From: Brevibacillus_D fluminis_A
Lineage (GTDB): Bacteria > Bacillota > Bacilli > Brevibacillales > Brevibacillaceae
Assembly (NCBI RefSeq): GCF_052072235.1
Contig: NZ_CM125436.1
Location: forward strand, 2,040,001-2,104,000
DNA: 64,000 bases
Direction of reading: 5' to 3'
The notes beneath the pieces are model-generated. The model did not search any database, was not told where the DNA came from, and worked only from the letters and a program-made list of their open reading frames with translations. The translations under genes and the position numbers were made by a program. Numbering within the stretch: position 1 is the stretch's first letter; each line of letters starts with the position of its first letter. This document shows, in pieces, positions 43,829 through 52,853 of this stretch.

Positions 43829-44713
43829 ATGATGAATAGCAAAACAGCGTTAACGAAACGATATGAATTTGTTCTGTTGTTTGATGTTGAAAACGGAAAC
43901 CCAAATGGCGACCCAGACGCTGGAAATCTTCCACGATTGGATGCAGAGACGGGATGTGGTTTGGTCACAGATGTATGTATGAAACGAAAGGTCCGGAATT
44001 ATATTGAAATTGCAAAAGGAGGGGAGCCTTCATTTGATATTTATGTAAAAGAAGCGGCGATATTAAACAACTTAAACAAAGAGGCATTTCTTAACAACCC
44101 GGATATCGAGTTGAAGGAAAACAAAGCTGACAAAATGGAAGCAAAGAAAAAAGAGGATCAGCAAACACTTACCCGTTGGATGTGTGACAAGTACTTTGAT
44201 ATTCGAACATTTGGGGCCGTCATGACAACTGGTGTAAATTGTGGTCAAGTACGTGGGCCAGTTCAATTTAGTTTTTCCAAAAGTATTGATCCAATTTCTC
44301 CTCAAGAAATAACGATAACCAGGATGGCGGTTACGAATGAAAGGGATGCGGAGAAAGAACGTACCATGGGACGAAAAAGTATCGTTCCGTATGGATTGTA
44401 TCGGATGGAAGGATTTATTTCAGCCCCATTGGCGAATCAAACCAACTTTGGTGAGGAAGATCTGGAGGTGCTATGGTCGGCTTTAGTTAACATGTTTGAC
44501 CACGATCGTTCCGCTTCACGCGGAAAGATGGCTGCGCAGAAGTTGATCGTCTTTGAACATGCATCCCCATTGGGAAATGCCCCTGCACATAAGCTGTTTA
44601 ATTTGGTAAAGGTAGAACGAAAACCTCACATTGATATTGCCCGTTCTTTTGATGATTACGATGTATGGATCGGTGAAGCTCCTCAAGGAGTAACGATTGA
44701 AGAAAAAGTGTAG
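43829..44713 (+). CDS. cas7: Cas7 (Csd2), Cascade backbone
   Basis: The 294-residue protein has RYEFVLLFDVENGNPNGDPD near the start, then GLVTDVCMKRKVRNYIE and FDIRTFGAVMTTG, followed by GQVRGPVQFSFSKSIDPI. These are the diagnostic blocks of Csd2/Cas7c, the subunit that polymerises along the spacer part of crRNA. Later it has HDRSASRGKMAAQKLIVFEH. Thirty nt separate it from cas8c, with AAGAGGGAC upstream of the ATG. cas4 follows after 17 nt. Confidence 0.95.
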   Translation: MMNSKTALTKRYEFVLLFDVENGNPNGDPDAGNLPRLDAETGCGLVTDVCMKRKVRNYIEIAKGGEPSFDIYVKEAAILNNLNKEAFLNNPDIELKENKADKMEAKKKEDQQTLTRWMCDKYFDIRTFGAVMTTGVNCGQVRGPVQFSFSKSIDPISPQEITITRMAVTNERDAEKERTMGRKSIVPYGLYRMEGFISAPLANQTNFGEEDLEVLWSALVNMFDHDRSASRGKMAAQKLIVFEHASPLGNAPAHKLFNLVKVERKPHIDIARSFDDYDVWIGEAPQGVTIEEKV

Positions 44714-44730
44714 GTAGTAGAAGAGGGTAT

Positions 44731-45414
44731 ATGTTCAAAGAGGAAGACGATTTTTTAATGATATCAGGATTACAGCATTTTGCCTTTTGCCAACGTCAGT
44801 GGGCCCTGATCCATGTTGAACAGCAGTGGCAGGACAACGTGTTGACAACACAGGGACAACAGATTCATCGCCGTGTAGATGATGACGGGTTTGACGAAAC
44901 AAGGGGTGATTTGCGCATTGTCCGTTCCATGCCTGTTGTATCTGAAAAATTGCGGATTCGTGGAATAGCTGACATGGTAGAGTTCAGGCGTGTAAATGAA
45001 AAAACAGATGAATCGGTTGAATTGGACGGGAGAGAAGGATTCTGGACAGTGGTTCCGATTGAATATAAACGCGGTAAACCGAAGTCCGACGATCGGGACA
45101 TTGTCCAAATATGTGCCCAAGCAATATGCCTGGAAGAGATGTTGAAAGTAACGATTCATACAGGGATCATTTACTACGCAGAAACACGTAGAAGAGAGCG
45201 GATTGAATTTAGCAATGAACTTCGTAGGCGTGTTGAATCTCTTGTCACATCGATGCGACACTATTATAGCGAAGCGATAACGCCACGCGCAGTTTATAAT
45301 AAACACTGTCAGCAATGTTCTCTTTTTGAAATTTGCCAACCGAAATTGAGTTCTGTCGGAGCAAAGTCGGCTGCTGACTATCTTAAGCAACATATAGGAG
45401 ATGATGGAGAATAA
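44731..45414 (+). CDS. cas4: Cas4 exonuclease (adaptation)
   Basis: The 227-residue protein opens DDFLMISGLQHFAFCQRQWA, with the first iron-sulfur cysteine in FCQRQW. VVPIEYKRGKPK carries the RecB-type nuclease residues (E-x-K), and HCQQCSLFEICQP supplies the C-terminal cysteines of the Fe-S cluster. Cas4 trims prespacers and selects the PAM together with Cas1-Cas2. Its stop TAA (45412-45414) overlaps the presumed cas1 start codon ATA (45411-45413), an ATAA join where most such operons have ATGA. Confidence 0.94.
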   Translation: MFKEEDDFLMISGLQHFAFCQRQWALIHVEQQWQDNVLTTQGQQIHRRVDDDGFDETRGDLRIVRSMPVVSEKLRIRGIADMVEFRRVNEKTDESVELDGREGFWTVVPIEYKRGKPKSDDRDIVQICAQAICLEEMLKVTIHTGIIYYAETRRRERIEFSNELRRRVESLVTSMRHYYSEAITPRAVYNKHCQQCSLFEICQPKLSSVGAKSAADYLKQHIGDDGE

Positions 45415-46442
45415 GACGTCTATTAAACACGCTTTATGTGACATTACCGGATGCTTTTATAGGTTCTAAAGGCGAAACACTAGTCGTACGTTCGAATGGG
45501 ACAAAGGAACTGCAGGTGCCAATCCTAAATCTTGAATCGGTTATCGTATTTGGATATAAAAGTGTGAGCCCAGATGCTATGCAACTCTGTATCGAAAACA
45601 ACGTTTCCCTTGTCTTCCTAACACCCTACGGTCAGTTTAAAGCAAGGGTTACTGGGGAAACAAAGGGAAATGTACACTTGAGGCGTACACAGTATCGTTG
45701 GAGTGATCATGATGAAAAGGCACTGTTGCTCGCTCAACGCTTTTTGTACGCAAAGATAGCCAATGCGAAGGCATCGATTCAACGTACATTACGTGATTAT
45801 CCAGATCGAGTGGACAAGGATCAATTTAAATCTGTTATCTCCACTCTTGATCGACAGATAAAAGAAGTAAAGAAAAGTAAATCTCTTGATCAATTACGAG
45901 GTGTTGAAGGATTAGCGGCTCGGCATTATTTCTCCATCATTTCAGAACAAGTGCTTGTCAATAAAGAATTCTTCCCTTTTCCAGGAAGGGTTAAAAGACC
46001 TCCAACCGATCGGATTAACGCATTGTTATCATTCTTATATACGCTGCTAGCTAATGATGTAACTCATGCGGTTGAATCAGTTGGATTAGACCCTCAGGTA
46101 GGATTTTTACATCGAGATCGTTCGGGAAGGAATAGTTTGGCTTTAGACCTTATGGAGGAATTTCGAGTGTATTTAGCGGATCGGATGGCTTTAACCTTAA
46201 TTAACCGTCAACAAGTTTCTCCAAATGACTTTATTGAAAAGGAGTCGGGGGCGTTTCTTTTAACAGATGATGCACGTAAAACGGTACTAACTGAGTGGCA
46301 ACAACGAAAAAGAGATGAGATTCGACATCCGTTTATGGATGAGAAGATTTCTATTGGTTTATTACCCTATGCACAAGCAATGCTGCTAGCAAGATACATG
46401 CGAGGTGATTTGGATGACTATCCGCCATTCTTTTGGAAATAG
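45411..46442 (+). CDS. cas1: Cas1 integrase, with ATA at the expected start
   Basis: The product (343 residues from ATA 45411) reads RRLLNTLYVTLPDAFIGSKG, matching the family N-terminus M-x-x-LLNTLYVT. It contains GVEGLAARHYFSIIS with the catalytic Glu, and GFLHRDRSGRNSLALDLMEE with the catalytic His and acidic residue. Cas1 inserts new spacers with Cas2. The initiator position is ATA; AGGAG lies at 45397-45401. The first standard start, GTG 45438, has no ribosome site and would remove the first beta strand. A single G-to-A change in an ancestral ATGA overlap with cas4 would create this ATAA. Confidence 0.92.
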   Translation: MRRLLNTLYVTLPDAFIGSKGETLVVRSNGTKELQVPILNLESVIVFGYKSVSPDAMQLCIENNVSLVFLTPYGQFKARVTGETKGNVHLRRTQYRWSDHDEKALLLAQRFLYAKIANAKASIQRTLRDYPDRVDKDQFKSVISTLDRQIKEVKKSKSLDQLRGVEGLAARHYFSIISEQVLVNKEFFPFPGRVKRPPTDRINALLSFLYTLLANDVTHAVESVGLDPQVGFLHRDRSGRNSLALDLMEEFRVYLADRMALTLINRQQVSPNDFIEKESGAFLLTDDARKTVLTEWQQRKRDEIRHPFMDEKISIGLLPYAQAMLLARYMRGDLDDYPPFFWK

Positions 46443-46456
46443 GAGGTGATGGGTTC

Positions 46457-46747
46457 ATGATGGTATTAATAACGTATGATGTCAGTACGAATACTGCTTC
46501 TGGCCAACGTAGGTTAAGAAAAGTTGCACGTTTGTGTGAAAATTATGGCCAGCGCGTGCAAAATTCCGTTTTTGAATGTTTAATCGAACCGTACCAATTT
46601 ACAGAGTTGAAGTTTGAGTTGGAAAAAGCAATTGATTCTGAAACAGATAGTTTGCGATTTTATTATTTGGGCTCAAAATGGAAGGGGAAGATAGAACATA
46701 TTGGAGCAAAACAAAATTATGATCCTGAGGGATTTATTATGATTTAA
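46457..46747 (+). CDS. cas2: Cas2 (adaptation)
   Basis: The 96-residue protein begins MMVLITYDVSTNTASGQRRL, the ferredoxin-like fold with the conserved Asp after the first strand. ENYGQRVQNSVFECLI follows, the usual Cas2 second block. It bridges two Cas1 dimers in the integration complex. ATG 46457 follows AGGAGGTGATG; the longer frame from 46433 overlaps cas1 and lacks a site. The array leader begins directly after its stop. Confidence 0.95.
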   Translation: MMVLITYDVSTNTASGQRRLRKVARLCENYGQRVQNSVFECLIEPYQFTELKFELEKAIDSETDSLRFYYLGSKWKGKIEHIGAKQNYDPEGFIMI

Positions 46748-46917
46748 TAGCTGCGAATCCCAAGTGAACATTAAATATCAATGAGGTTCGCAACCTTGAT
46801 TTTACCTAGACATCTGATAGTTTTGATGGAGATATATAATTACCTATTGCCTTTTTGTAGAGGTTCGCGGAAAATGCCTTAAAAACATAAGCGTGAAAAG
46901 GGTTTATCGTAAGTACT
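46748..46917 (+). promoter_or_regulatory. CRISPR leader
   Basis: The 170-bp AT-rich leader lies between cas2 and the first repeat. It contains TATAAT (46835-46840), a likely -10 for pre-crRNA, and a direct repeat GAGGTTCGC at 46783-46791 and 46860-46868, 77 bp apart. Such repeated leader motifs may anchor the integration complex. Confidence 0.75.
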
Positions 46918-48888
46918 GTCACCCGCTACGCGCGGGTGTGGATTGAAACGCTGATCGTCTTGTTGAGGAGGTCGAGCAGCAGCGCGTCACCCGCTACGCG
47001 CGGGTGTGGATTGAAACTATGTCCCAGCCCTTGGCGATCCGTTCCTCGCGCGTCACCCGCTACGCGCGGGTGTGGATTGAAACAAAGAGTCTGCATCCTT
47101 GTCCTGTGAGCTGCACAGTCACCCGCTACGCGCGGGTGTGGATTGAAACCACCATCTTCCGAACCAAAGAAGATCATCGCAAGAGCCGTCACCCGCTACG
47201 CGCGGGTGTGGATTGAAACACCCCAACAGTGGGGGTTGGTCAACCAACTCGCTGTCACCCGCTACGCGCGGGTGTGGATTGAAACGTCTGGTGGCGGTAC
47301 GATTGGTGAAGTGATTGCCGTCACCCGCTACGCGCGGGTGTGGATTGAAACCCTAAGTCCTTGGTCAGACTGTTCAGGAAATCGGGTCACCCGCTACGCG
47401 CGGGTGTGGATTGAAACCTTCTATCTTCCCTAACATTCGGAAAAATAAATCGTCACCCGCTACGCGCGGGTGTGGATTGAAACGCGCCAAACCAGTAACC
47501 GCCGACAAGAAACAACACGTCACCCGCTACGCGCGGGTGTGGATTGAAACGTACACCCCAGTCCCGTCTGCTCTCTCGCATTCGCCTGGTCACCCGCTAC
47601 GCGCGGGTGTGGATTGAAACGTACACGGTGCGACGGTAGGCGCAGGCGCAGGCGTCACCCGCTACGCGCGGGTGTGGATTGAAACACCCCAACGACAACA
47701 TCGAGTGTGGCAGATGCCTGGTCACCCGCTACGCGCGGGTGTGGATTGAAACCCCACAGATTGACCATCAGCACATCCGCCACCGTTGGTCACCCGCTAC
47801 GCGCGGGTGTGGATTGAAACATTGTAAACTGGATCAAGATAAGTAAAAGCTTGTTGTCACCCGCTACGCGCGGGTGTGGATTGAAACAACTAACTTTGAT
47901 TTAATTTCGGACTTTTTAATCGTCACCCGCTACGCGCGGGTGTGGATTGAAACGTGTTGGTGTTGCACCCATTTACTGTGTCCCTCCGTCACCCGCTACG
48001 CGCGGGTGTGGATTGAAACCATACTGAGCATGGACAGGAATTTTTGCGACAGTGTCACCCGCTACGCGCGGGTGTGGATTGAAACTGTTTTTTGGTGCGG
48101 AAGATGACCGTCGCGCTTGGGTCACCCGCTACGCGCGGGTGTGGATTGAAACCAGATCGGCAAGCCGTTGCAGCAGATCGGGAGGAGTCACCCGCTACGC
48201 GCGGGTGTGGATTGAAACAGTCTACTACTATCAAAAGCAAGGGGGTAAGGCAGTCACCCGCTACGCGCGGGTGTGGATTGAAACCATTGGATACTTGAAT
48301 TTCGACGTGCTGCCCTTGGGTCACCCGCTACGCGCGGGTGTGGATTGAAACTGCATCATGTTTTGCAGATCGTTCAGCATATCCGGGTCACCCGCTACGC
48401 GCGGGTGTGGATTGAAACTTCTTGGAGCTGAACAACCCGATCACGCAATATCGTCACCCGCTACGCGCGGGTGTGGATTGAAACACCTCCGTAATGCCCG
48501 AAGTTGCATCTGCTGTCCACGTCACCCGCTACGCGCGGGTGTGGATTGAAACCGAAAGCTACAGACGTACTCTTGAAGCTGCTGCATGTCACCCGCTACG
48601 CGCGGGTGTGGATTGAAACACGCTGACCGGCCTGAATGTCCGCGACAAGGATAAAGTCACCCGCTACGCGCGGGTGTGGATTGAAACAGGTATGGCTTGT
48701 TGCGCTGCCAAAAGTAACGATATAGTCACCCGCTACGCGCGGGTGTGGATTGAAACAGTACATTCGGAATGGTTGATTGTAAGGTCAATTGTCACCCGCT
48801 ACGCGCGGGTGTGGATTGAAACTCCGCCGCTTCAAAAACATCTTCACGCGTCACGCGTCACCCGCCACGCGCGGGTGTGGATTGCAAC
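46918..48888 (+). CRISPR. Type I-C CRISPR array, 30 repeats and 29 spacers
   Basis: The repeat is 32 nt, begins GTCACCCGCTACGCGCGGGT and ends GGATTGAAAC; CACCCGC...GCGGGTG forms the hairpin cut by Cas5c. I counted 30 copies at a period of 65-70 nt, with spacers of 33-38 nt (mostly 34). All copies look identical except the last (48857-48888), which has T to C in the loop region and A to C near the 3' end, as expected for the trailer end. The leader and cas genes are on the left, so new spacers enter there. No spacer obviously matches another part of this window. Some spacers look phage-like in composition, but none could be assigned. Confidence 0.98.
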
Positions 48889-48894
48889 ACGCCT

Positions 48895-48986
48895 GCTGGA
48901 TAAACTTTATCTAAAACTTCAAACGACTCGATAATCAATCACATGATTTTGCCGTTTTCCACCAGATTACTTATGCTTTCATAAAG
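48895..48986 (-). pseudogene. Decayed copy of the tiny-gene locus at the array trailer
   Basis: 48895-48944 matches the gene at 34695-34817 at about 84% over 50 bp; on the minus strand it reads LIIESFEVLDKVYPAG against VIESLEVLDKAYQAG. The adjoining 48944-48986 matches the region at about 35091-35137 more weakly (about 74%). The middle of the locus is missing, there is no ATG, and the frame runs into the last CRISPR repeat. It is a deletion remnant of the same locus. Confidence 0.65.
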
Positions 48987-48991
48987 AAAAG

Positions 48992-49026
48992 AACCGTTGC
49001 CGAGGGGGAGGCAGACGGTTTTTTCG
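48992..49026. terminator. Terminator between the array and the sigma-54 regulator
   Basis: AACCGTTGCC pairs with GGCAGACGGTT (one bulge), followed by six Ts on the plus strand; the minus strand shows TTCTTTTC. It may end both the pre-crRNA and the minus-strand regulator transcript. Confidence 0.7.
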
Positions 49027-49090
49027 CGTTTGATCCGTTTGAGTGATGATGTTCAGTTGAAGGGCTTCGGGTAGCTTTTAGCCGCATGCT

Positions 49091-51172
49091 TTACATGCCA
49101 GGCTTCTTCGCCCGATTCGCTTGTACCATGGCGACACCGCTGGGGGTCAATGTCGTGCCGATCCGCCCGCGGGCTTTGTGAATATACCCCCGCTGCTCCA
49201 ACAGGTTCAATCTGTGTCGCACTTGCTGCTCAGTCAACGGCTTGCGCCATGTTTGGCTCAAGTCCACGAGGCGCTTGCGGTTCGGGATTTGCCCGCTTTC
49301 GCGGATGGCATACAGCGCATCGAGGAGTGACAAAAGCTCTTCGTCTTCAAACGTGAAGGAGGCAGGCAAGGAGGCTGGCGCAGCGTATCCGGTCGCGGCG
49401 GGAGCGGATTGTACCGAGCGCAGGCTTTCCTGAAAACTGTTTTTATTGGGGATGTCGCTTAGGCGGATCAGATTTCCGTCGCAGACCGCCTGCATATAGT
49501 CAATCGTGTTTTTCAATTCCCGTACATTGCCGTACCATGGCATGGCCTTCAGTTGCCCGATGACATCCGGCATGATGCGTATTTGTTCCGTTCCGTTTCG
49601 TTTCATAAAGGATTCGATCAGCAGGGGGATGTCTTCTGCGCGTTCACGCAAAACGGGAAGGTGAAGAAACAGCACTTTGAGCCGATGGTACAAGTCTTCA
49701 CGAAATTTCCCCAAGTTGATCATGGTGAGCAAATCTTTGTTGGTTGCGGCGACAATGCGGACGTCGATCGGGATGATTTTCGATCCGCCGATGCGCATGA
49801 TTTCCTTTTCCTGCAAAACCCGCAGGAGCCGTGCCTGGAGCTTGAGGCTTGTGTCGCCGATCTCGTCCAAAAAAATGGTGCCCCCGTTCGCCTGTTCAAA
49901 CAACCCGACTTTCCCACCCTTTTTCGCCCCGGTAAACGCGCCATCCTCATAGCCGAACAGCTCGCTTTCCAGCAAATCTTCCGAAATCGCGCTGAAGTTG
50001 ACGGCGAGAAACGGTCCTTTGCTCCGCTGTGAACAGTTGTGAATGGCGCTGGCAAACAGCTCCTTGCCGGTGCCGCTTTCGCCCTCAATCAAGATGGGCA
50101 GCTCGGTTTTGGCGAGCTTCATCGTTTTTTCCTTTGTTGCCACAAGCAGTTCGCTTTGTCCGACGATGTCAGCCATCGTGTACTTGGCGATATAGCCTTT
50201 CTTCTGCAGTTCGAGCTGCAGTCTTTTTTCCAGCTCGATTGTTTTTCGCGCATTTTTGAATGTGGCGACGGACGATTGGTCGGTATCGAGCTGAAACCGA
50301 TGGACGACAACCTCGATTTGACCAAGCGAAAACCAGCGATCCTCCTCTTTGTCCGTGTTTTGAATGAATGCGACAAGCTCCGGATTGTCCAAAACATGCA
50401 GGAGCTTTTTGCCGATCACACGCTCTGGTTTGACGTGTAGCAGATGGCCAAGCTCTTCGTTGAAAACCGTGATGTAGCCGGCTTTGTTAACCGCGAGTAT
50501 GCCGTCGTTGACGCCATTGAGCACTTGATGCAAATGGTGGTTGGAGTCATTCGCCTTTTGCATGGCATCGACCAGCCGCTTGCTGAGCTGGATGATTTTT
50601 CGCATGTAACGCTGGGAAACGACATTGCCAGGCTCGGTCAAATGAAAATGGTCCAGTATTTGGATGATCGTGGAAATATCCAGCAAGCGCGGATTGATGC
50701 GGATGACCTCTTTGACGTAAGGCGGGATTTGGTGAAAATTGCTTGGGGCGACGGCGATTTCGACCTTGGGAAACTGCAGATTGCCCGGGTAGCAGGGGAT
50801 GTAATGAAGATGGTTGACGCCAAGCTCCTGCAACGATTCGATCGTTTCCATGCACGTTTCCAGCGAATCGTTGATGAACATGATGCTTGTACCGGTTGGG
50901 TAGCACAGCAGTTTGTCGATGTTTTCGTAGTTGATGATCCGTTTTCCGGAAATGACTTTGCAGCCAGGGCCGATGCATTGCTGGATGGAGGGGATGGTCT
51001 CGGCAAGCTTGTGGGAAAGCACGATGAATTGGTTTTCCAGCGGATGCCCGGGGAGCCCTTCTTCGATGGAAAAGCTGGTGATTCCGACGTAATCGCCGAT
51101 GATTTCTTCCAACTGTCGATGCAGAACGGTTCTCGTAATCGTGCTGCCGGTAAGCAGGACCAAGCTGTTCAT
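49091..51172 (-). CDS. Sigma-54-dependent enhancer-binding regulator
   Basis: The 693-residue protein has an N-terminal sensor of about 200 residues that is not a receiver and not one I recognise. A PAS-like domain follows (about 205-300: NGVNDGILAVNKAGYITVFN), then an AAA+ domain with GESGTGKE (Walker A), GAFTGAKKGG (sigma-54 contact) and GGTIFLDEIGD (Walker B). The C-terminus lacks the usual Fis-type helix-turn-helix; it has LTEQQVRHRLNLLEQRGYIH, a winged-helix-like element. It probably activates the divergent peptide operon from 51423. AGGAGG precedes the ATG at 51172. Confidence 0.92.
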   Translation of the reverse strand: MNSLVLLTGSTITRTVLHRQLEEIIGDYVGITSFSIEEGLPGHPLENQFIVLSHKLAETIPSIQQCIGPGCKVISGKRIINYENIDKLLCYPTGTSIMFINDSLETCMETIESLQELGVNHLHYIPCYPGNLQFPKVEIAVAPSNFHQIPPYVKEVIRINPRLLDISTIIQILDHFHLTEPGNVVSQRYMRKIIQLSKRLVDAMQKANDSNHHLHQVLNGVNDGILAVNKAGYITVFNEELGHLLHVKPERVIGKKLLHVLDNPELVAFIQNTDKEEDRWFSLGQIEVVVHRFQLDTDQSSVATFKNARKTIELEKRLQLELQKKGYIAKYTMADIVGQSELLVATKEKTMKLAKTELPILIEGESGTGKELFASAIHNCSQRSKGPFLAVNFSAISEDLLESELFGYEDGAFTGAKKGGKVGLFEQANGGTIFLDEIGDTSLKLQARLLRVLQEKEIMRIGGSKIIPIDVRIVAATNKDLLTMINLGKFREDLYHRLKVLFLHLPVLRERAEDIPLLIESFMKRNGTEQIRIMPDVIGQLKAMPWYGNVRELKNTIDYMQAVCDGNLIRLSDIPNKNSFQESLRSVQSAPAATGYAAPASLPASFTFEDEELLSLLDALYAIRESGQIPNRKRLVDLSQTWRKPLTEQQVRHRLNLLEQRGYIHKARGRIGTTLTPSGVAMVQANRAKKPGM

Positions 51173-51223
51173 GCCTATTCCTCCTGGGGTGTATTTGGGT
51201 GAGTGGTTTTTGGGTGCGATTTA

Positions 51224-51246
51224 TCGGTTCTTTTAACTATAACCGA
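51224..51246. promoter_or_regulatory. Candidate upstream activator site
   Basis: TCGGTT (51224-51229) and AACCGA (51241-51246) form an inverted repeat with an 11-nt spacer, about 130 bp before the -24/-12 promoter. This is a suitable place for the enhancer-binding protein. Confidence 0.5.
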
Positions 51247-51363
51247 ATTTTCAGATAGCTGGAAGGTTGTTTTTGGGTTTGGTTGGGTCAGATGGTCGCC
51301 GGGTTTTCAAGGCATCGCGTGGGCAAACGTGAAAAAAACGAGTAAAAACGCGATTCGAATCAA

Positions 51364-51380
51364 TTGGCAGAAAAATTGCA
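51364..51380 (+). promoter_or_regulatory. Sigma-54 promoter (-24/-12)
   Basis: TTGGCAGAAAAATTGCA has the GG and GC elements exactly 10 nt apart and matches the TTGGCAC-N5-TTGCA consensus except at one flanking base. It lies 43 bp before the M20 peptidase start and just downstream of the divergent enhancer-binding regulator. Confidence 0.88.
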
Positions 51381-51422
51381 ATAGCATTCTGGCGATCACG
51401 TGAAAGCGAATGGGGGTACGTC

Positions 51423-52820
51423 ATGGAAATATCCGTTTTTAAAAAGATGATCGAGCAACGACAAGCATCGTATATGGAAGCATTGTTTCGCGTGTTGCGG
51501 CAAAAAAGCATCAGCACGCTCAACATCGGGATTCGCGAGTGTGCCGAAATGCTGCGGGAATTGATGGAGGAGGTCGGCTTGCAGGCGCGCTTGCTTGAAA
51601 CCGCTGGCCATCCGGTTGTATACGGCGAACGAATCTGTGATCCGCAGGCATTCACGCTGCTGATCTACGGTCACTATGATGTCCAGCCGCCTGATCCAAT
51701 TACCGAATGGCTGTCACCGCCGTTTGAACCGACGATTCGGGATGGGCGGATTTATTGCCGGGGGGTTGGCGACAACAAGGGGCAATTGATGGCGCAGATT
51801 CTTGCGGTCAAAACCTATCTGGATATCGCCGGGGAGCTGCCGATCAATGTCAAGCTTATTCTGGAAGGCGAAGAGGAGAATGGCAGCCCTCATTTGGCAG
51901 CTTTCGTGGAAGCGAACAAGGAGTTGTTGCGCTGTGATCTCGTGTATACAGCGGATGGACCGATGCATTGGGGGACGCCGTCCGTCCTGCTCGGTGTCCG
52001 CGGGGTTCTCAGCGTGGAGCTGATTGCCAAAGGAGCGGATCGGGATCATCATTCCGGAAATTACGGCAACATCGCGCCGAATCCGGCCTGGAAGCTGATT
52101 GAGCTGCTGCGGACGATGCGGGATGAAAGCGGCCGGGTTTTGATCGAAGGGTTTTATGACCACATCGTCGAACCGACGGAGCTGGAGAAAAAGCTGCTTG
52201 GGCAACTGCCGTTCGAACCGGATCAAGTTCGTGAGCAAGTTGGAGCGCCCGATCTTGCATTGCCGTTGGACGGTACAGCGTTCCATCGCCTTACCTCGAT
52301 GGAGCCGACCTTCAATATTTGCGGGTTTCATAGCGGGTATACCGGGGAAGGCATGAAGACGATTATTCCGTCTGTCGCGTGCGTCAAGATGGACATGCGG
52401 CTCGTCATCGAGCAAGACCCGGATGATGTGTACCGCAAGTTTTGCGCGCACGTCCAAAAGCACGCTGCCGATGTCGAGGTCAAACGGCTGGGCGGCATGC
52501 TTCCGTCGCGGACTGCCGCGGATTTGAACGTTGTGCGGGAGATTGTGGGCGCTGTGCGCGGGGCATTTGAGCAGGAACCGGTCATTTTGCCGTCTGTTGG
52601 GGGCAGCTTGCCTGATTATGTCTGGACGAAAATTTTGGGGGTTCCTTCCGTCATCGTTCCTTATGCCAATACAGACGAGGCGAATCACGCGCCAAATGAA
52701 AACATGAAGATCGATTATTTTTTGAAAGGGATTGCCTGCACCTGCGAGGTCATCCGCAAGCTTGGCGAGTTCGCCGCGAATGGCACGAGCGCTGCGGGGC
52801 AATCAAATTCACACCACTAG
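51423..52820 (+). CDS. M20-family dipeptidase
   Basis: The 465-residue enzyme belongs to the M20 zinc peptidases. The metal-binding block is LLIYGHYDVQPPDP; GVGDNKGQLMAQILAVK and LEGEEENGSPHL follow with the catalytic Glu and metal ligand, and GVRGVLSVELIAKGADRDHH marks the start of the dimerisation lid. Such enzymes cleave dipeptides or N-acyl amino acids in the cytoplasm. It is the first gene after the sigma-54 promoter, so expression should depend on the divergent regulator. The peptide-binding lipoprotein gene follows after 33 nt. The true substrate (dipeptide or amide) is open. Confidence 0.92.
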   Translation: MEISVFKKMIEQRQASYMEALFRVLRQKSISTLNIGIRECAEMLRELMEEVGLQARLLETAGHPVVYGERICDPQAFTLLIYGHYDVQPPDPITEWLSPPFEPTIRDGRIYCRGVGDNKGQLMAQILAVKTYLDIAGELPINVKLILEGEEENGSPHLAAFVEANKELLRCDLVYTADGPMHWGTPSVLLGVRGVLSVELIAKGADRDHHSGNYGNIAPNPAWKLIELLRTMRDESGRVLIEGFYDHIVEPTELEKKLLGQLPFEPDQVREQVGAPDLALPLDGTAFHRLTSMEPTFNICGFHSGYTGEGMKTIIPSVACVKMDMRLVIEQDPDDVYRKFCAHVQKHAADVEVKRLGGMLPSRTAADLNVVREIVGAVRGAFEQEPVILPSVGGSLPDYVWTKILGVPSVIVPYANTDEANHAPNENMKIDYFLKGIACTCEVIRKLGEFAANGTSAAGQSNSHH

Positions 52821-52853
52821 CAACGGCTGATCCATCATAAGGGGGATTCATCG

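Noticed and set aside
46950..48856. Self-targeting spacers against this window
   Set aside because: Reading the spacers against genes here gave no convincing match; a genome-wide and phage search would be needed to assign them.
46926..48934. ORFs across the CRISPR array on both strands (TRYARVWIE-type repeats)
   Set aside because: They are translations of the CRISPR repeat and not proteins.
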